Source of the DNA: Rhizobium herbae
Lineage (GTDB): Bacteria > Pseudomonadota > Alphaproteobacteria > Rhizobiales > Rhizobiaceae
DNA: 64,000 nt
Reading direction: 5' to 3'
Assembly: GCF_017873135.1 (NCBI RefSeq)
Contig: NZ_JAGGJV010000013.1
Coordinates: forward strand, 1 to 64,000
Part shown: piece by piece, positions 45,083-53,961 of the stretch
Layout: each line of letters starts with the position of its first letter
Position numbering within the stretch: the first letter of the stretch is position 1
The notes under the pieces: model-generated
Database searches by the model: none
What the model was told of the DNA's origin: nothing
The model's input: the letters and a program-made list of their open reading frames with translations, nothing else
Translations under genes and position numbers: made by a program

Positions 45083-45802
45083 GTGGCTAGATATCTCCGG
45101 AAGGTTCCCACGCTTGAATCACGTTCGAATGTATTAAATCTCATAGATTCAACGATTTCATCCACAAAGATTACACCTGCCGTTCTTGCGGTCGGAGGCG
45201 CATATAAAAGAATTCTGGATATGGCGGTATCAGGCGCTGCCATCGTTTTACTGTCACCAATTCTCGCCACCGTTGCTATCGTGATCAAGCTCTGTGATGG
45301 CGGTCCCATCTTCTTCATGCACCAACGCATCGGCTTTGGCGGGCAGCCGTTCACTTGTTTGAAGTTCCGCACGATGAGTGTGGATGCGGAAGCGCGGCTG
45401 AGGGAATACCTGCTCGCAAATCCTCTGACGGCGGAGGAATGGAATGCGTCGCAGAAACTGAAGAAGGATCCGCGCCTCACTGCAATTGGCGGGTCCCTCC
45501 GGCGGTCGAGTATCGACGAGCTGCCACAGCTTTTCAACGTTCTGCGTGGAGACATGAGTCTGGTCGGCCCCCGACCGGTCGTCGCCGATGAGATGGCCCG
45601 GTACGGCCGCGATGTTTCCTATTATCTTTCCGCACGGCCCGGCTTGACCGGCGCCTGGCAGGTCAGCGGCCGAAACGACGTGTCCTATGCGGAGCGCGTA
45701 CGCCTGGATGTCGAATACTGCGAGACGTGGTCGCCAATGAAGGACGTGCTGATCATGTTGCGGACAATACCAGCCCTGTTTTCAGGACGCGGTTCCTACT
45801 GA
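45083..45802 (+). CDS. exoY: ExoY-like undecaprenyl-phosphate sugar-1-phosphate transferase
   Basis: A 239-residue bacterial sugar transferase (polyprenol phosphate hexose-1-phosphate transferase). One N-terminal membrane segment (SGAAIVLLSPILATVAIVI) precedes the cytoplasmic catalytic domain with FTCLKFRTMSVDAEARL, SSIDELPQLFNVLRGDM, SLVGPRPV and the terminal ARPGLTGAWQVSGR. It would start the EPS repeat by placing the first sugar phosphate on undecaprenyl phosphate. Length and motifs match ExoY of rhizobia. The start codon is GTG 45083 behind GGGGG. It heads the rightward EPS transcription unit. Confidence 0.92.
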   Translation: MARYLRKVPTLESRSNVLNLIDSTISSTKITPAVLAVGGAYKRILDMAVSGAAIVLLSPILATVAIVIKLCDGGPIFFMHQRIGFGGQPFTCLKFRTMSVDAEARLREYLLANPLTAEEWNASQKLKKDPRLTAIGGSLRRSSIDELPQLFNVLRGDMSLVGPRPVVADEMARYGRDVSYYLSARPGLTGAWQVSGRNDVSYAERVRLDVEYCETWSPMKDVLIMLRTIPALFSGRGSY

Positions 45803-45872
45803 GGGGCTGCCTCGGCTGCACATAACGCCCCGGCTAGCAGTGAAATCATAACCGACAGCGACAGGCCACAAT

Positions 45873-47396
45873 ATGACCATTGAACCGATCGGTATTCTCC
45901 TCGCCCTTGCCGGCATCTATACGATGGCGGCAGGTCTGAGCGTGGGAGTGTATTTTCTCTGCATGTGCACGCTTCTGGGCGCGGCGGCGGCCTTGATCCT
46001 TCCATCGCTTGGTGGCGCCAACATTCAGCCATCTCATTTCGCATTGGTCTTTATCACCGCGGCAGTCGCCCTGCGTCCCAAGACGCTCGCCGCCTCCTTG
46101 TCCTGCCTCAGTTATCCAGGTCCGGGATTTTGGTTCACACTTTTTACGCTCTATAGCGTCCTGACGGCGTTGTTCCTGCCACGGATTTTCGCCGGTGCGA
46201 CGATCGTCTACTCGCTGGCACGAAACAACGAGATGCACAGGATCTTGAGCACGCCGCTGTCGCCAAGTACCAGCAATCTCACACAAGCAATCTATATGCT
46301 CGGGAGCTTTTGCTGTTTTGCGATTGTTGCGGGCTTTGGCCGCCTTGGAGGGATGGCAATCGTCGCGCGTGCCCTCATCGCCACCAGCGCCGTCTGCATA
46401 TTCTTTGCGGTCGCCGATGTCGCAACCTATTCCACCAACTCGTCAGATCTTCTTTCCATCATTCGCAACGCCAATTACCGGATGCTCAATGACGGGGATA
46501 TTGAGGGCTTCAAACGGATCGTCGGCTCATTCCCGGAGGCCGGCGCGTTTGGTTATACCGCGCTGGCCTTGTTCACGTTCGTGCTCATGCTTGGTCTTGA
46601 AAGCTTTCCCGCCCGATTTCTCGGCGCGCTTGCAAGCGCACTTGCGGTCGCACTCGTTCTTTGCACTTCCACGACCGCTTACGCGGCGAGCGCTGTCACG
46701 ACGCTGATCGTGCTCATTTTTTGCATCGCGCGAATTTTGCGAAACAATGCGACGTCGCGGCATCTCATCTACGTTGCGGTGTGCCTGTTTGCCCTGCCGC
46801 TTCTGGTCATGACCGTAATGTTGATCCCCGCAGTGTGGGAAAACATCAGCAACCTCGTGCACGCTACGGTGACAACCAAGCTGGAGTCGCAATCGGGCGA
46901 GGAACGGATGCGCTGGAACGCGCAGGCACTCAACTCCCTCCTCGAGACAAACGGAATGGGCGCCGGCGTGGGCAGTATCCGGGCGTCGAGCTTCGTCGTC
47001 GCCCTCCTGGCAAACGTCGGCATTCTGGGAACAATTATCTTCTTCATTTTTCTGCTAAGCCTTGTCCGGTCCGTGCTTCGACGCAATGCTGGCCCAGGCG
47101 TGCAGCAGACGGTCGGATTTGCGGCCATGCTCTCTAGCATTGCCCAGGTGACGGCTGCTTCCATTTCTGCCGGTGCGATCGACCTCGGGCCACTTTTTGC
47201 AATCACCGCTGGCCTTGCCGCCGCCTATGCGCTTGGGCCGCTGTCCGGGCAAAAGCAGGCGACTGACGAAGGTTCGCCCCTGTTCGCCCTTCCGCAGCCA
47301 CGGGGCAGCTTCCGGCCAAACGTTGCCATAAACGGTCTTTCGAATTTACGCCGCGAGGCTTTTGCGTCTGGCAATGGAGTGTATCGCCATGAATAG
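45873..47396 (+). CDS. EPS polymerase-like (Wzy/O-antigen ligase type) membrane protein
   Basis: A 507-residue polytopic membrane protein with about ten to twelve hydrophobic segments, a large loop near residues 180-215 (RNANYRMLNDGDIEGFKR, VGSFPEAGAFGY) and a hydrophilic C-terminal tail. Residues around EERMRWNAQALNSLLETNG and GAGVGSIRASS match the Wzy_C/O-antigen ligase type seen in ExoQ-like polymerases. It would polymerise lipid-linked repeats at the periplasmic face. The family is diverse, so the assignment leans on topology and locus. The following gene starts 8 bases before its stop. Confidence 0.8.
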   Translation: MTIEPIGILLALAGIYTMAAGLSVGVYFLCMCTLLGAAAALILPSLGGANIQPSHFALVFITAAVALRPKTLAASLSCLSYPGPGFWFTLFTLYSVLTALFLPRIFAGATIVYSLARNNEMHRILSTPLSPSTSNLTQAIYMLGSFCCFAIVAGFGRLGGMAIVARALIATSAVCIFFAVADVATYSTNSSDLLSIIRNANYRMLNDGDIEGFKRIVGSFPEAGAFGYTALALFTFVLMLGLESFPARFLGALASALAVALVLCTSTTAYAASAVTTLIVLIFCIARILRNNATSRHLIYVAVCLFALPLLVMTVMLIPAVWENISNLVHATVTTKLESQSGEERMRWNAQALNSLLETNGMGAGVGSIRASSFVVALLANVGILGTIIFFIFLLSLVRSVLRRNAGPGVQQTVGFAAMLSSIAQVTAASISAGAIDLGPLFAITAGLAAAYALGPLSGQKQATDEGSPLFALPQPRGSFRPNVAINGLSNLRREAFASGNGVYRHE

Positions 47397-49128
47397 CCGG
47401 ATGCCCCCTGTTGCGCTCGCCTATCCCCCTTCACCGGCCGCGTTAGTCCGAGAAAGGCCGCTCGACCTGCGCCAGCTCTTTGGCTTCCTTCTATCAAACA
47501 GCGCGCTGGTTGCCGTCTTGACCGCGCTTTTCGTCTTGATCGCGCTTGTCTACGTCACCGTTACACCGCCAACGTTCGTATCGAGCGCGCAACTCATGCT
47601 CGAGTCACAAAAAGCGACAGCGGCCGATGTCCAGCGCATGTTGGCTGAAGAAGCGCTCGTTGAGGGCCAGATGGAAATCATGAAGTCTGGCGACGTCCTC
47701 CAAGCGGTCGTCAAAATATTGGATCTGAAATCGGATCCGGAATTCAAATCGGCGCATCTCCCTGTTGCCGACCTGTTGCGCTCGCTGTTCTCCATCGGCC
47801 CGGGCACGGAAAAGGCAGGACTGCAGACAGCGCGTTCGCCGGAAGAGCAGGCGGAAAACTACACCATCGCAACGCTCCGCAGCCGACTTTGGATCCGTCG
47901 TGTCGGTCAATCCACGGTTATCGAAATATCGGCGGCATCAAGCGATCCAAGGAAGACTGCCTTGATCGCCAATGCCGTTGCGGAGCAATACATTGCGCAG
48001 AATGTGAGGATGAAATCCCAATCCGCCCTGCAATCGAGCGAATGGCTCGCGCAGCGCGTCGCGGAGCTGAGGGAGGCGGTCTTCGCCGCCGATCGCGCCG
48101 TTATCCAGTTTCAATCCTCCGGCGACTCTGGAAGCCAGTTCAAATTGACTGAGTTGAAGAGCGTATCGGAAACCTATCGGCGCCTCTATGAGACCTATCT
48201 ACAGAGTTGGTCGGAAGCCAAGCAGCGGATTTCATACCCGGTGTCCGATGCGATCTTTGTTTCCCGGGCCACTGTTCCCGTCGCAAAGAGCCAGCCGAAG
48301 ACCATACTCCTGCTCGCCTTCGCATTGGTTCTCGGCTTGAGTTTCGGCGTTGTCGTGGCGATCGTCCGGCATTTCGCCAACCGTCTCATTACATCAGCGG
48401 ACCGCATAACCGCTGAAGCGAGCGTACCGTGCATCGGCGAGGTGTCGCAGGCCAATCGCGTCAAGAAGGGGGCCGCCACCGATCTGCTCCGATTTGATGG
48501 ACCGGGCCGAAAGCCCGGCACACAGGAATGGTTCGGTCGCGATCTGCGTGACATCAAGGCAACGCTTGGCGGGCTGCGCCGCAACCAGAAGGCCAATCTG
48601 ATCGGCCTGGTTGGAGCGGAAGCGAAAGCTGGTGCTACGACGCTGGCTTACAATCTTGCCGTTCTTGCCTCTGCCTCGGGCTCAAAGACATTGTTGATCG
48701 ACGCCTGCGCCACCAATCCGACCCTCAGCAGAGTCTTCGGCGAAGAGAAGGCCACGGGTTTGATGGAACTGCTGAATGATCCCCGCGCCTATGCGGATTT
48801 CATCGGTCGGATTGAAAAGCGCCTGACAATTCTGCCGATCGGCTCCTTTCGCGACGTGACACCCGGCGAACGCATCGGCTCGGAGCGCATCGCTTTCAGC
48901 TTCGCAGATCTGAAAGAGCGCTTTGATCTCGTTTTGGTTGATCTGCCTTCCATGCCCGAGTCCGCCGACGCGAAGTCGATCGCCCCCTATCTCGATGGGT
49001 CGATCGTCGTTGCCCGGTACGGCAAGTCTTCTTTCGACACTCTCGTCGAAGCCGTCGACGCACTACGTGACGTTGGCACCGAGATTTTCGGCGTCGTCCT
49101 CAATGCAGTCCCACAGCGAAGAAAATGA
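47389..49128 (+). CDS. Wzz/ExoP-type polysaccharide copolymerase with degenerate kinase domain
   Basis: A 579-residue PCP-2a-type protein. The N-terminal membrane segment (LVAVLTALFVLIALVYVTV) starts a Wzz domain, with a coiled periplasmic region and the second membrane segment at SQPKTILLLAFALVLGLSFG. The C-terminal cytoplasmic half is a bacterial tyrosine-kinase/ParA-like domain. Its Walker A reads EAKAGATT, so the P-loop Lys position is A416, and there is no Tyr-rich tail. It probably controls chain length and polymerisation without kinase activity. GGAG nine bases upstream supports ATG 47389. The upstream polymerase gene overlaps. Confidence 0.88.
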   Translation: MNSRMPPVALAYPPSPAALVRERPLDLRQLFGFLLSNSALVAVLTALFVLIALVYVTVTPPTFVSSAQLMLESQKATAADVQRMLAEEALVEGQMEIMKSGDVLQAVVKILDLKSDPEFKSAHLPVADLLRSLFSIGPGTEKAGLQTARSPEEQAENYTIATLRSRLWIRRVGQSTVIEISAASSDPRKTALIANAVAEQYIAQNVRMKSQSALQSSEWLAQRVAELREAVFAADRAVIQFQSSGDSGSQFKLTELKSVSETYRRLYETYLQSWSEAKQRISYPVSDAIFVSRATVPVAKSQPKTILLLAFALVLGLSFGVVVAIVRHFANRLITSADRITAEASVPCIGEVSQANRVKKGAATDLLRFDGPGRKPGTQEWFGRDLRDIKATLGGLRRNQKANLIGLVGAEAKAGATTLAYNLAVLASASGSKTLLIDACATNPTLSRVFGEEKATGLMELLNDPRAYADFIGRIEKRLTILPIGSFRDVTPGERIGSERIAFSFADLKERFDLVLVDLPSMPESADAKSIAPYLDGSIVVARYGKSSFDTLVEAVDALRDVGTEIFGVVLNAVPQRRK

Positions 49129-49142
49129 AGGAGTCGCGTATC

Positions 49143-49778
49143 ATGAGCCTTATAGAACTCCGCAATCATCCGGAATTGAAAGATCGTCTGAGAAAAACCC
49201 TGCAGGCGGTTGGCTACGAAACGGATGATTGGGTCCGCGTCATGATGTATCGCGACGCCTTTGCATTCATTCGCGAACAGGGTCCGGAAAAACTCGACGC
49301 GCTGGAGATTTCGGGCGGCGTTCAATGGCGGCGAGAATTCAACTTCAAATCCTACCGCACGACCGAATATCCGGGTTTCGATATTTGCAGCGAAACGCTG
49401 CCCCAGAGTTTCGATCTCATCATCGCCGACCAGATATTCGAGCATCTGAAATGGCCGATGCGCGCGGCACGCAATGTCTATTCGATGCTGCGGCCCGGCG
49501 GGCATTTTATCATCGCCACACCGTTTCTGCTGCGTGTGCATGCCTCGCCGATCGACTGCAACCGCTGGACCGAAACCGGCCTATCCTGCCTTCTGCAGGA
49601 AGCGGGCTTTGCCGAAAAGGACATTGTCACCAAGTCCTGGGGTAACCGCAGTTGCGTTCAGGCGAATTTCAAGCGCTGGCAGAAGGCGGGTTTCCTTGGA
49701 TCCCTCAAGAACGAACCGAATTTCCCCGTGATGGTCTGGGCCTTCGCCCGCAAACCCCTCGATAGCGCGGAGAAATAA
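49143..49778 (+). CDS. class I SAM-dependent methyltransferase
   Basis: A 211-residue protein with a Methyltransf_11-like fold: ALEISGGVQWRREF forms the SAM loop, FDLIIADQIFEHLKWP is the post-II acidic region and MLRPGGHFIIATPF the post-III strand. The H-A-S-P-I-D-C-N-R-W segment after that is shared by sugar-related methyltransferases of polysaccharide loci. It could methylate an EPS sugar. Start ATG 49143 is preceded by AAGGAG at good spacing; an ATG at 49125 overlaps the previous stop and is less likely. Confidence 0.82.
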   Translation: MSLIELRNHPELKDRLRKTLQAVGYETDDWVRVMMYRDAFAFIREQGPEKLDALEISGGVQWRREFNFKSYRTTEYPGFDICSETLPQSFDLIIADQIFEHLKWPMRAARNVYSMLRPGGHFIIATPFLLRVHASPIDCNRWTETGLSCLLQEAGFAEKDIVTKSWGNRSCVQANFKRWQKAGFLGSLKNEPNFPVMVWAFARKPLDSAEK

Positions 49779-49781
49779 ACC

Positions 49782-50702
49782 ATGGAGAACGGTTCCAAAC
49801 CTTCGAAAAGCCGGGAGCCGGGGTCGGGTCAACTCCGGATCGGTGTCGCGATCGCGACGGCCGGTCGACCCGAGATCGTCGGGAAAACCATCGACCTGAT
49901 CGCGCTGCAGAGCCGCGCGGCGGACGCAATCCTCGTTTGCTCGCCCAGCGAAGAGGACGTCGACGGGCTATGGGAGGACCGTCCCGGCGTCATCCGTCTC
50001 GTCGGTCCGCGGGGATTGCCGCATCAGCGCAATCGACTTGTCGAGGCGGCCGACAATCTCGACATCCTCCTCTTTCTCGACGACGACTTCGTTATGGACA
50101 GCCGGTATCTCGCAGAAATCGAGGCGGTCTTCCGCGATTGCCCAGATGTCATTCTGACCACTGGCCGGGTCGTCGCCGACGGAATCATCGGGCCCGGCTT
50201 CTCCTTTGAAGAGGCGCGCGCACGATTGTCTGCTCCGACGGCGCCGCCAGCTGGGCGCCTCACCGAAGTCTACAATGGCTACGGCTGCAATATGGCGGTT
50301 CGGCTCGAAACCGTGAGGGCCAATGCCTTGAAATTCGACGAGGAGCTGCCCCTTTATGCATGGCTGGAGGATGTGGATTTCAGTCGCAGCATGGCGCCGT
50401 TCGGTCGGATCATCCGAGTGGAACAGGCCAAAGGCGTGCATCTTGGCGTCAAGTCGGGACGGCAGAGAGGTGTGCGGCTGGGTTATTCGCAGATCGCCAA
50501 TCCTTGCTATTTGATCGCCAAGGGCACCTGCTCCTGGAAGAAAGGTCTCTTTCATATCAGCAGAAACCTCGCGGCCAATCTTTACGGTACCTTGCGCGGC
50601 GAAAAGGCCGTGGATCGCCCGGCCCGGCTTCTCGGCAATCTGAAAGCCATGGCAGATCTTTTCACACAACGTCTCGCGCCGTCTCGCGCTCTCAGGCTTT
50701 AG
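49782..50702 (+). CDS. glycosyltransferase family 2 (GT-A)
   Basis: A 306-residue GT-A enzyme. The N-terminal IGVAIATAGRPEIVGKTID binds the nucleotide, FLDDDFVMDSRYLAEIE has the DxD-type metal-binding acidic cluster, and YAWLEDVDFSRSMAPFG provides the ED catalytic-base segment typical of GT2. It adds one sugar of the EPS repeat on the cytoplasmic side. It lies 3 bases after the methyltransferase gene with GGAG before the start. No membrane helix is present. Confidence 0.88.
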   Translation: MENGSKPSKSREPGSGQLRIGVAIATAGRPEIVGKTIDLIALQSRAADAILVCSPSEEDVDGLWEDRPGVIRLVGPRGLPHQRNRLVEAADNLDILLFLDDDFVMDSRYLAEIEAVFRDCPDVILTTGRVVADGIIGPGFSFEEARARLSAPTAPPAGRLTEVYNGYGCNMAVRLETVRANALKFDEELPLYAWLEDVDFSRSMAPFGRIIRVEQAKGVHLGVKSGRQRGVRLGYSQIANPCYLIAKGTCSWKKGLFHISRNLAANLYGTLRGEKAVDRPARLLGNLKAMADLFTQRLAPSRALRL

Positions 50703-50714
50703 GGAGTCGTACTG

Positions 50715-50831
50715 ATGGCAATCAGCGGCGAGATCAGACGGTTCGTCTCGGGTTTTCAATCCCGCGGAGCAAGCAATAGAGGAGACCGGCAGTCAATTTG
50801 CAGTGCGCGAATCGACGGGGTTTTACGATGA
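50715..50831 (+). CDS. small coupled ORF (38 codons) before the second acyltransferase
   Basis: AGGGAG (50701-50706) lies 8 bases before ATG 50715. The frame (MAISGEIRRFVSGFQSRGAS, then a basic tail) ends at TGA 50829-50831, which overlaps the ATG of the acyltransferase gene as ATGA. The ribosome binding site and the overlap suggest it is translated and couples expression of the next gene. The 38-residue product is basic and unassigned; it may have no role beyond coupling. Confidence 0.4.
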   Translation: MAISGEIRRFVSGFQSRGASNRGDRQSICSARIDGVLR

Positions 50832-51976
50832 ATAGGCTTCCAGCGCTCCAGATTTTGCGCGGCATCGCGGCAAGCTTGGTTGTCCTGGATCATAGCATCC
50901 TGCGCCACGCCGAATGGAACGACTATCCCTCGGTCGTGACCGTGGCGGCACAATATTCGGGCACGCTGGGCGTGGCGGTCTTCTTCGTCATCAGCGGCTA
51001 TATCATGATCCACACGGCCGGAAGCCAATTTGGGCAGCCGGGCGCTGCGACCGCCTTCCTGCGCAAGCGGATCATCCGGATCGTCCCTTTGTACTGGGCT
51101 GCGACCATGCTCGAAGTCGCTTTGCGACTGCGCAAGGGTGGCGCGCTTGATCCGCAGCAGCTCCTAGCATCCCTCTTTTTCATTCCTCAGTCCGTCGAGC
51201 CGGGAAACTACATGCGTCCCCTTCTGGGTGTCGGCTGGACGCTCAACTATGAGATTTTTTTCTACTGTATGTTCGCTATCGCGCTGTTTTTCAAAAAGCC
51301 GGCCGGGCTTGTTCTTCTCTTTTCGACGCTTGTCGGCTTCGTCGCACTCGGCGCAATGTCCAAGTCTCTCACCAATACATCGCAGCCATATACCCTTCTC
51401 GGCTTCTGGACCGATCCGATCATTCTGCTGTTTGCCGCCGGCGTTGCAGTCGGGCTCATACCCGAGGCTGCGCGCCGGCAGACAACCGGTATCCATCCCG
51501 TCGTAGCCGCTGTCGGGCTACTACTGGCATACGCGGCAGTCTTCTTGTTTGCGGTCGGTTCCTATCCGATCCCGCTGGCTTGGCAGGCGGGCGGCTGGGT
51601 ATTTTGCATCCTGGCAGTCGGACTATGCGTGCTCGGAAAGCAGAACGGAACGAGCGCCACGGAAAAGATCGGAACGCAACTGGGAGATATTTCCTATGCG
51701 CTTTACCTCTTCCATTTCTTCGCAATCGTCGCCGCCGAAAAGATCTGGTGGTTTCTCTTCGGCAAGAACCCGTCGATCCTCTTCATACTCGCGGCATATT
51801 TGACGTCGGTCGCCGCGGCCTACGCCATTCATCATTTGATCGAAGTGAATGTGGCGCGTCTTCTTGCGGCGCGCTCCACACGGGCAGAACCCGGATTCCG
51901 CCAGGCGGATACGGTCAGTTCGGATGCAATCCCACATCAACATGCGCCAGCGCCGCATCGGTCAGCGCACCTCTAA
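50828..51976 (+). CDS. acyltransferase 3 family membrane protein (second)
   Basis: A 382-residue Acyl_transf_3 protein with about ten membrane helices. The conserved N-terminus LQILRGIAASLVVLDHSILR carries the catalytic His, GVAVFFVISGYIMIHTA follows, and RKRIIRIVPLYWAATMLEV is the third block typical of ExoZ/OafA-type sugar acetylases. It would acylate the EPS repeat. It is distinct from the acyltransferase at 43055, so two different decorations are predicted. Translation is probably coupled to the small ORF upstream. Confidence 0.92.
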   Translation: MNRLPALQILRGIAASLVVLDHSILRHAEWNDYPSVVTVAAQYSGTLGVAVFFVISGYIMIHTAGSQFGQPGAATAFLRKRIIRIVPLYWAATMLEVALRLRKGGALDPQQLLASLFFIPQSVEPGNYMRPLLGVGWTLNYEIFFYCMFAIALFFKKPAGLVLLFSTLVGFVALGAMSKSLTNTSQPYTLLGFWTDPIILLFAAGVAVGLIPEAARRQTTGIHPVVAAVGLLLAYAAVFLFAVGSYPIPLAWQAGGWVFCILAVGLCVLGKQNGTSATEKIGTQLGDISYALYLFHFFAIVAAEKIWWFLFGKNPSILFILAAYLTSVAAAYAIHHLIEVNVARLLAARSTRAEPGFRQADTVSSDAIPHQHAPAPHRSAHL

Positions 51977-51989
51977 GGGAGACGGCAAC

Positions 51990-52847
51990 ATGCGTCACGC
52001 AACCTGGAACGCAATCGAAGGAAATACCGCGGCGATGCGGATCTACCGCTCCTATCGCCAGCTTCCGGAGGGAATACGAGCACCTGCACGCTGGGTCGTG
52101 GCGCCACTCTGGCACAGCGCCTGCGCGCTCATCAGGCGAAACGCGGATGATGCCGTGCTCTCCGGCCCGTTTGAAGGCATGAAACTCGATCTCAGCCCGG
52201 TCTCGAGCCGGCACCTCTTGGGCTACCTGCTCGGCACGCAGGAGTTGGAACTGCATTCGGTCATCGAAACCGTCATCCGGCAGGAATACAGCACTGTGAT
52301 TAATATCGGCGTCGCCGATGGCTATTATGCAATCGGCCTCGCGCGCCGTATGCCGTCGACCCAGATCGTCGGGTTTGAGGGACTTCCGGAGCATCACGAG
52401 CCTTTCTGGCACACCGCACGGATGAACGGGGTTGCCGACCGGATAAAGATGGAAGGGTTCTGTACGGCGGCAGATCTACAAAATTCGCTGGTCGCAGCCG
52501 GTTCGCGCCCGTTCATCCTCTGCGACATCGAAGGCGGGGAGAAAGCATTGCTGGATAACAGCCGCATCCCCGAGCTCAATCAAGCCGACATTCTGGTGGA
52601 AACTCATGACGGTCTGGTTCCCGGCTGCAGCAAGGCTCTGCTTCAGCGATTCAGCGAAACGCATGAGATCACGTCGATCTACGCCCGTCCGCGCACGATA
52701 CGGGATTTCCCATCCCATAAGCTGCCCTTCCTTGCCAAGTGGATACCCGGCACAGCGGTCGAGCTGATGAATGAGCGGCGCACGGGCGTCCAGGAGTGGC
52801 TTTTCATGACGCCCCGGGCGCGCAGAGGCAGGGAAATACCTTCATGA
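51990..52847 (+). CDS. FkbM-like SAM-dependent methyltransferase
   Basis: A 285-residue protein with the SAM-binding segment TVINIGVADGYYAIGLARRM and the acidic pair IVGFEGLP, followed by FILCDIEGGEKALLD and a DILVETHDGL strand. This pattern fits FkbM-type or related methyltransferases found in EPS clusters. The acceptor is unknown. The ATG at 51990 has AAGGGAGACGG upstream; a longer frame to 51849 overlaps the acyltransferase gene and has an unlikely, Arg-rich leader. The next gene starts at the last 4 bases. Confidence 0.75.
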   Translation: MRHATWNAIEGNTAAMRIYRSYRQLPEGIRAPARWVVAPLWHSACALIRRNADDAVLSGPFEGMKLDLSPVSSRHLLGYLLGTQELELHSVIETVIRQEYSTVINIGVADGYYAIGLARRMPSTQIVGFEGLPEHHEPFWHTARMNGVADRIKMEGFCTAADLQNSLVAAGSRPFILCDIEGGEKALLDNSRIPELNQADILVETHDGLVPGCSKALLQRFSETHEITSIYARPRTIRDFPSHKLPFLAKWIPGTAVELMNERRTGVQEWLFMTPRARRGREIPS

Positions 52848-53905
52848 GCCTACTTCTTGCCAGCGGAACGCCCCATCTTCCCCAGCTGATCGGCGGCCTG
52901 GAGATTAATACGCATCAGGTTGCACTTGAATTGAATGGGCGTGGCCACAGGACTGCTGTTCTTTCCAAGCTGTCACTGCGCGATTTCTTCGGTGCCAGAC
53001 GCTTTCTGGCGAGCCGTGCAAGGCTTAGCGACATCTCCGTCGATCATTCGCTCGGCTACGAGGTCTATCGTTCCTTGAAGCCCTGGAGTGATCTGCGTGG
53101 CCTCGTTCTGCCCAAGGTTGTTGTCGTGCAGAATGGCAACATGGTGCAGATGGGCCGCACATTCCGCAGCAGAGGCATATCCAGCGTTGCCTATCTGCAC
53201 GGCCTTGAATTCGATACGGGACCGCGCGCCTGGCAGGAAACAACACACGACTTGCCATTTTCGGCCTATATCGCCAACTCCGCTTACACCGCCGCTCGGT
53301 TCAAGACCAGATTTGGCATTGAGCCTGCAGTCATCCCACCGATATTCCGGCCTGAACTTTACCGTACGCCGGGCGAGGGCCGTTACGTCACCTTCATCAA
53401 CCCGGTGGCGGTCAAGGGCGTGGAGTTGGCGCTTGCAGTCGCCGAATTGTGTCCCGACATCCCCTTCCTTTTTGTTCGAGGATGGCCTCTTTCGGCGAAG
53501 GCCGAATCCCAACTGCAGAGACATCTCGCTCGGCTTTCCAATGTGCGGATGATCGAGCGCAGCATTGACATGAGGAGCATCTACGCGGAGACGCGGGTGC
53601 TTCTTGTCCCGAGCCAATGGGAGGAGACGTGGGGCAGGGTGGTCAGCGAGGCGCAGTTCAGCGGAATTCCAGTTCTCTCGAGCAATTCCGGTGGCTTGCC
53701 GGAGTCAGTCGGCCCGGGAGGCATCCTTCTCTGCCGGGACGACCCACCGGCTCTTTGGGCGGAGCAGTTGCGCGTTATGTGGGGCGATTCCGGCGTCTAC
53801 CGGATGAAACGCGAGGCGACCTTGGCGCATGCAGACCGGCCAGCGCTCGATATTGGCTATCAGATGGATCAACTCATCGCCATTACAGAAAGGGCGGCCG
53901 CATGA
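52844..53905 (+). CDS. glycosyltransferase family 4 (GT-B)
   Basis: A 353-residue glycosyltransferase. The N-terminal domain has LIGGLEINTHQVALELNGRG, the GGxE-type acceptor loop. The C-terminal domain has TFINPVAVKGVELALAVAEL and VPSQWEETWGRVVSEAQFSG with the EX7E-like pair E-x-W-G-R-V-V-x-E, then IPVLSSNSGGLPE. It builds the EPS repeat on the membrane carrier. The ATG (52844) overlaps the previous stop. It converges on the exoK-like gene. Confidence 0.9.
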   Translation: MSLLLASGTPHLPQLIGGLEINTHQVALELNGRGHRTAVLSKLSLRDFFGARRFLASRARLSDISVDHSLGYEVYRSLKPWSDLRGLVLPKVVVVQNGNMVQMGRTFRSRGISSVAYLHGLEFDTGPRAWQETTHDLPFSAYIANSAYTAARFKTRFGIEPAVIPPIFRPELYRTPGEGRYVTFINPVAVKGVELALAVAELCPDIPFLFVRGWPLSAKAESQLQRHLARLSNVRMIERSIDMRSIYAETRVLLVPSQWEETWGRVVSEAQFSGIPVLSSNSGGLPESVGPGGILLCRDDPPALWAEQLRVMWGDSGVYRMKREATLAHADRPALDIGYQMDQLIAITERAAA

Positions 53906-53961
53906 TCCTTGCTCATCCCGGCGCCAAATCTGATTGCCCCGAACCTGTATTGACCACATCC

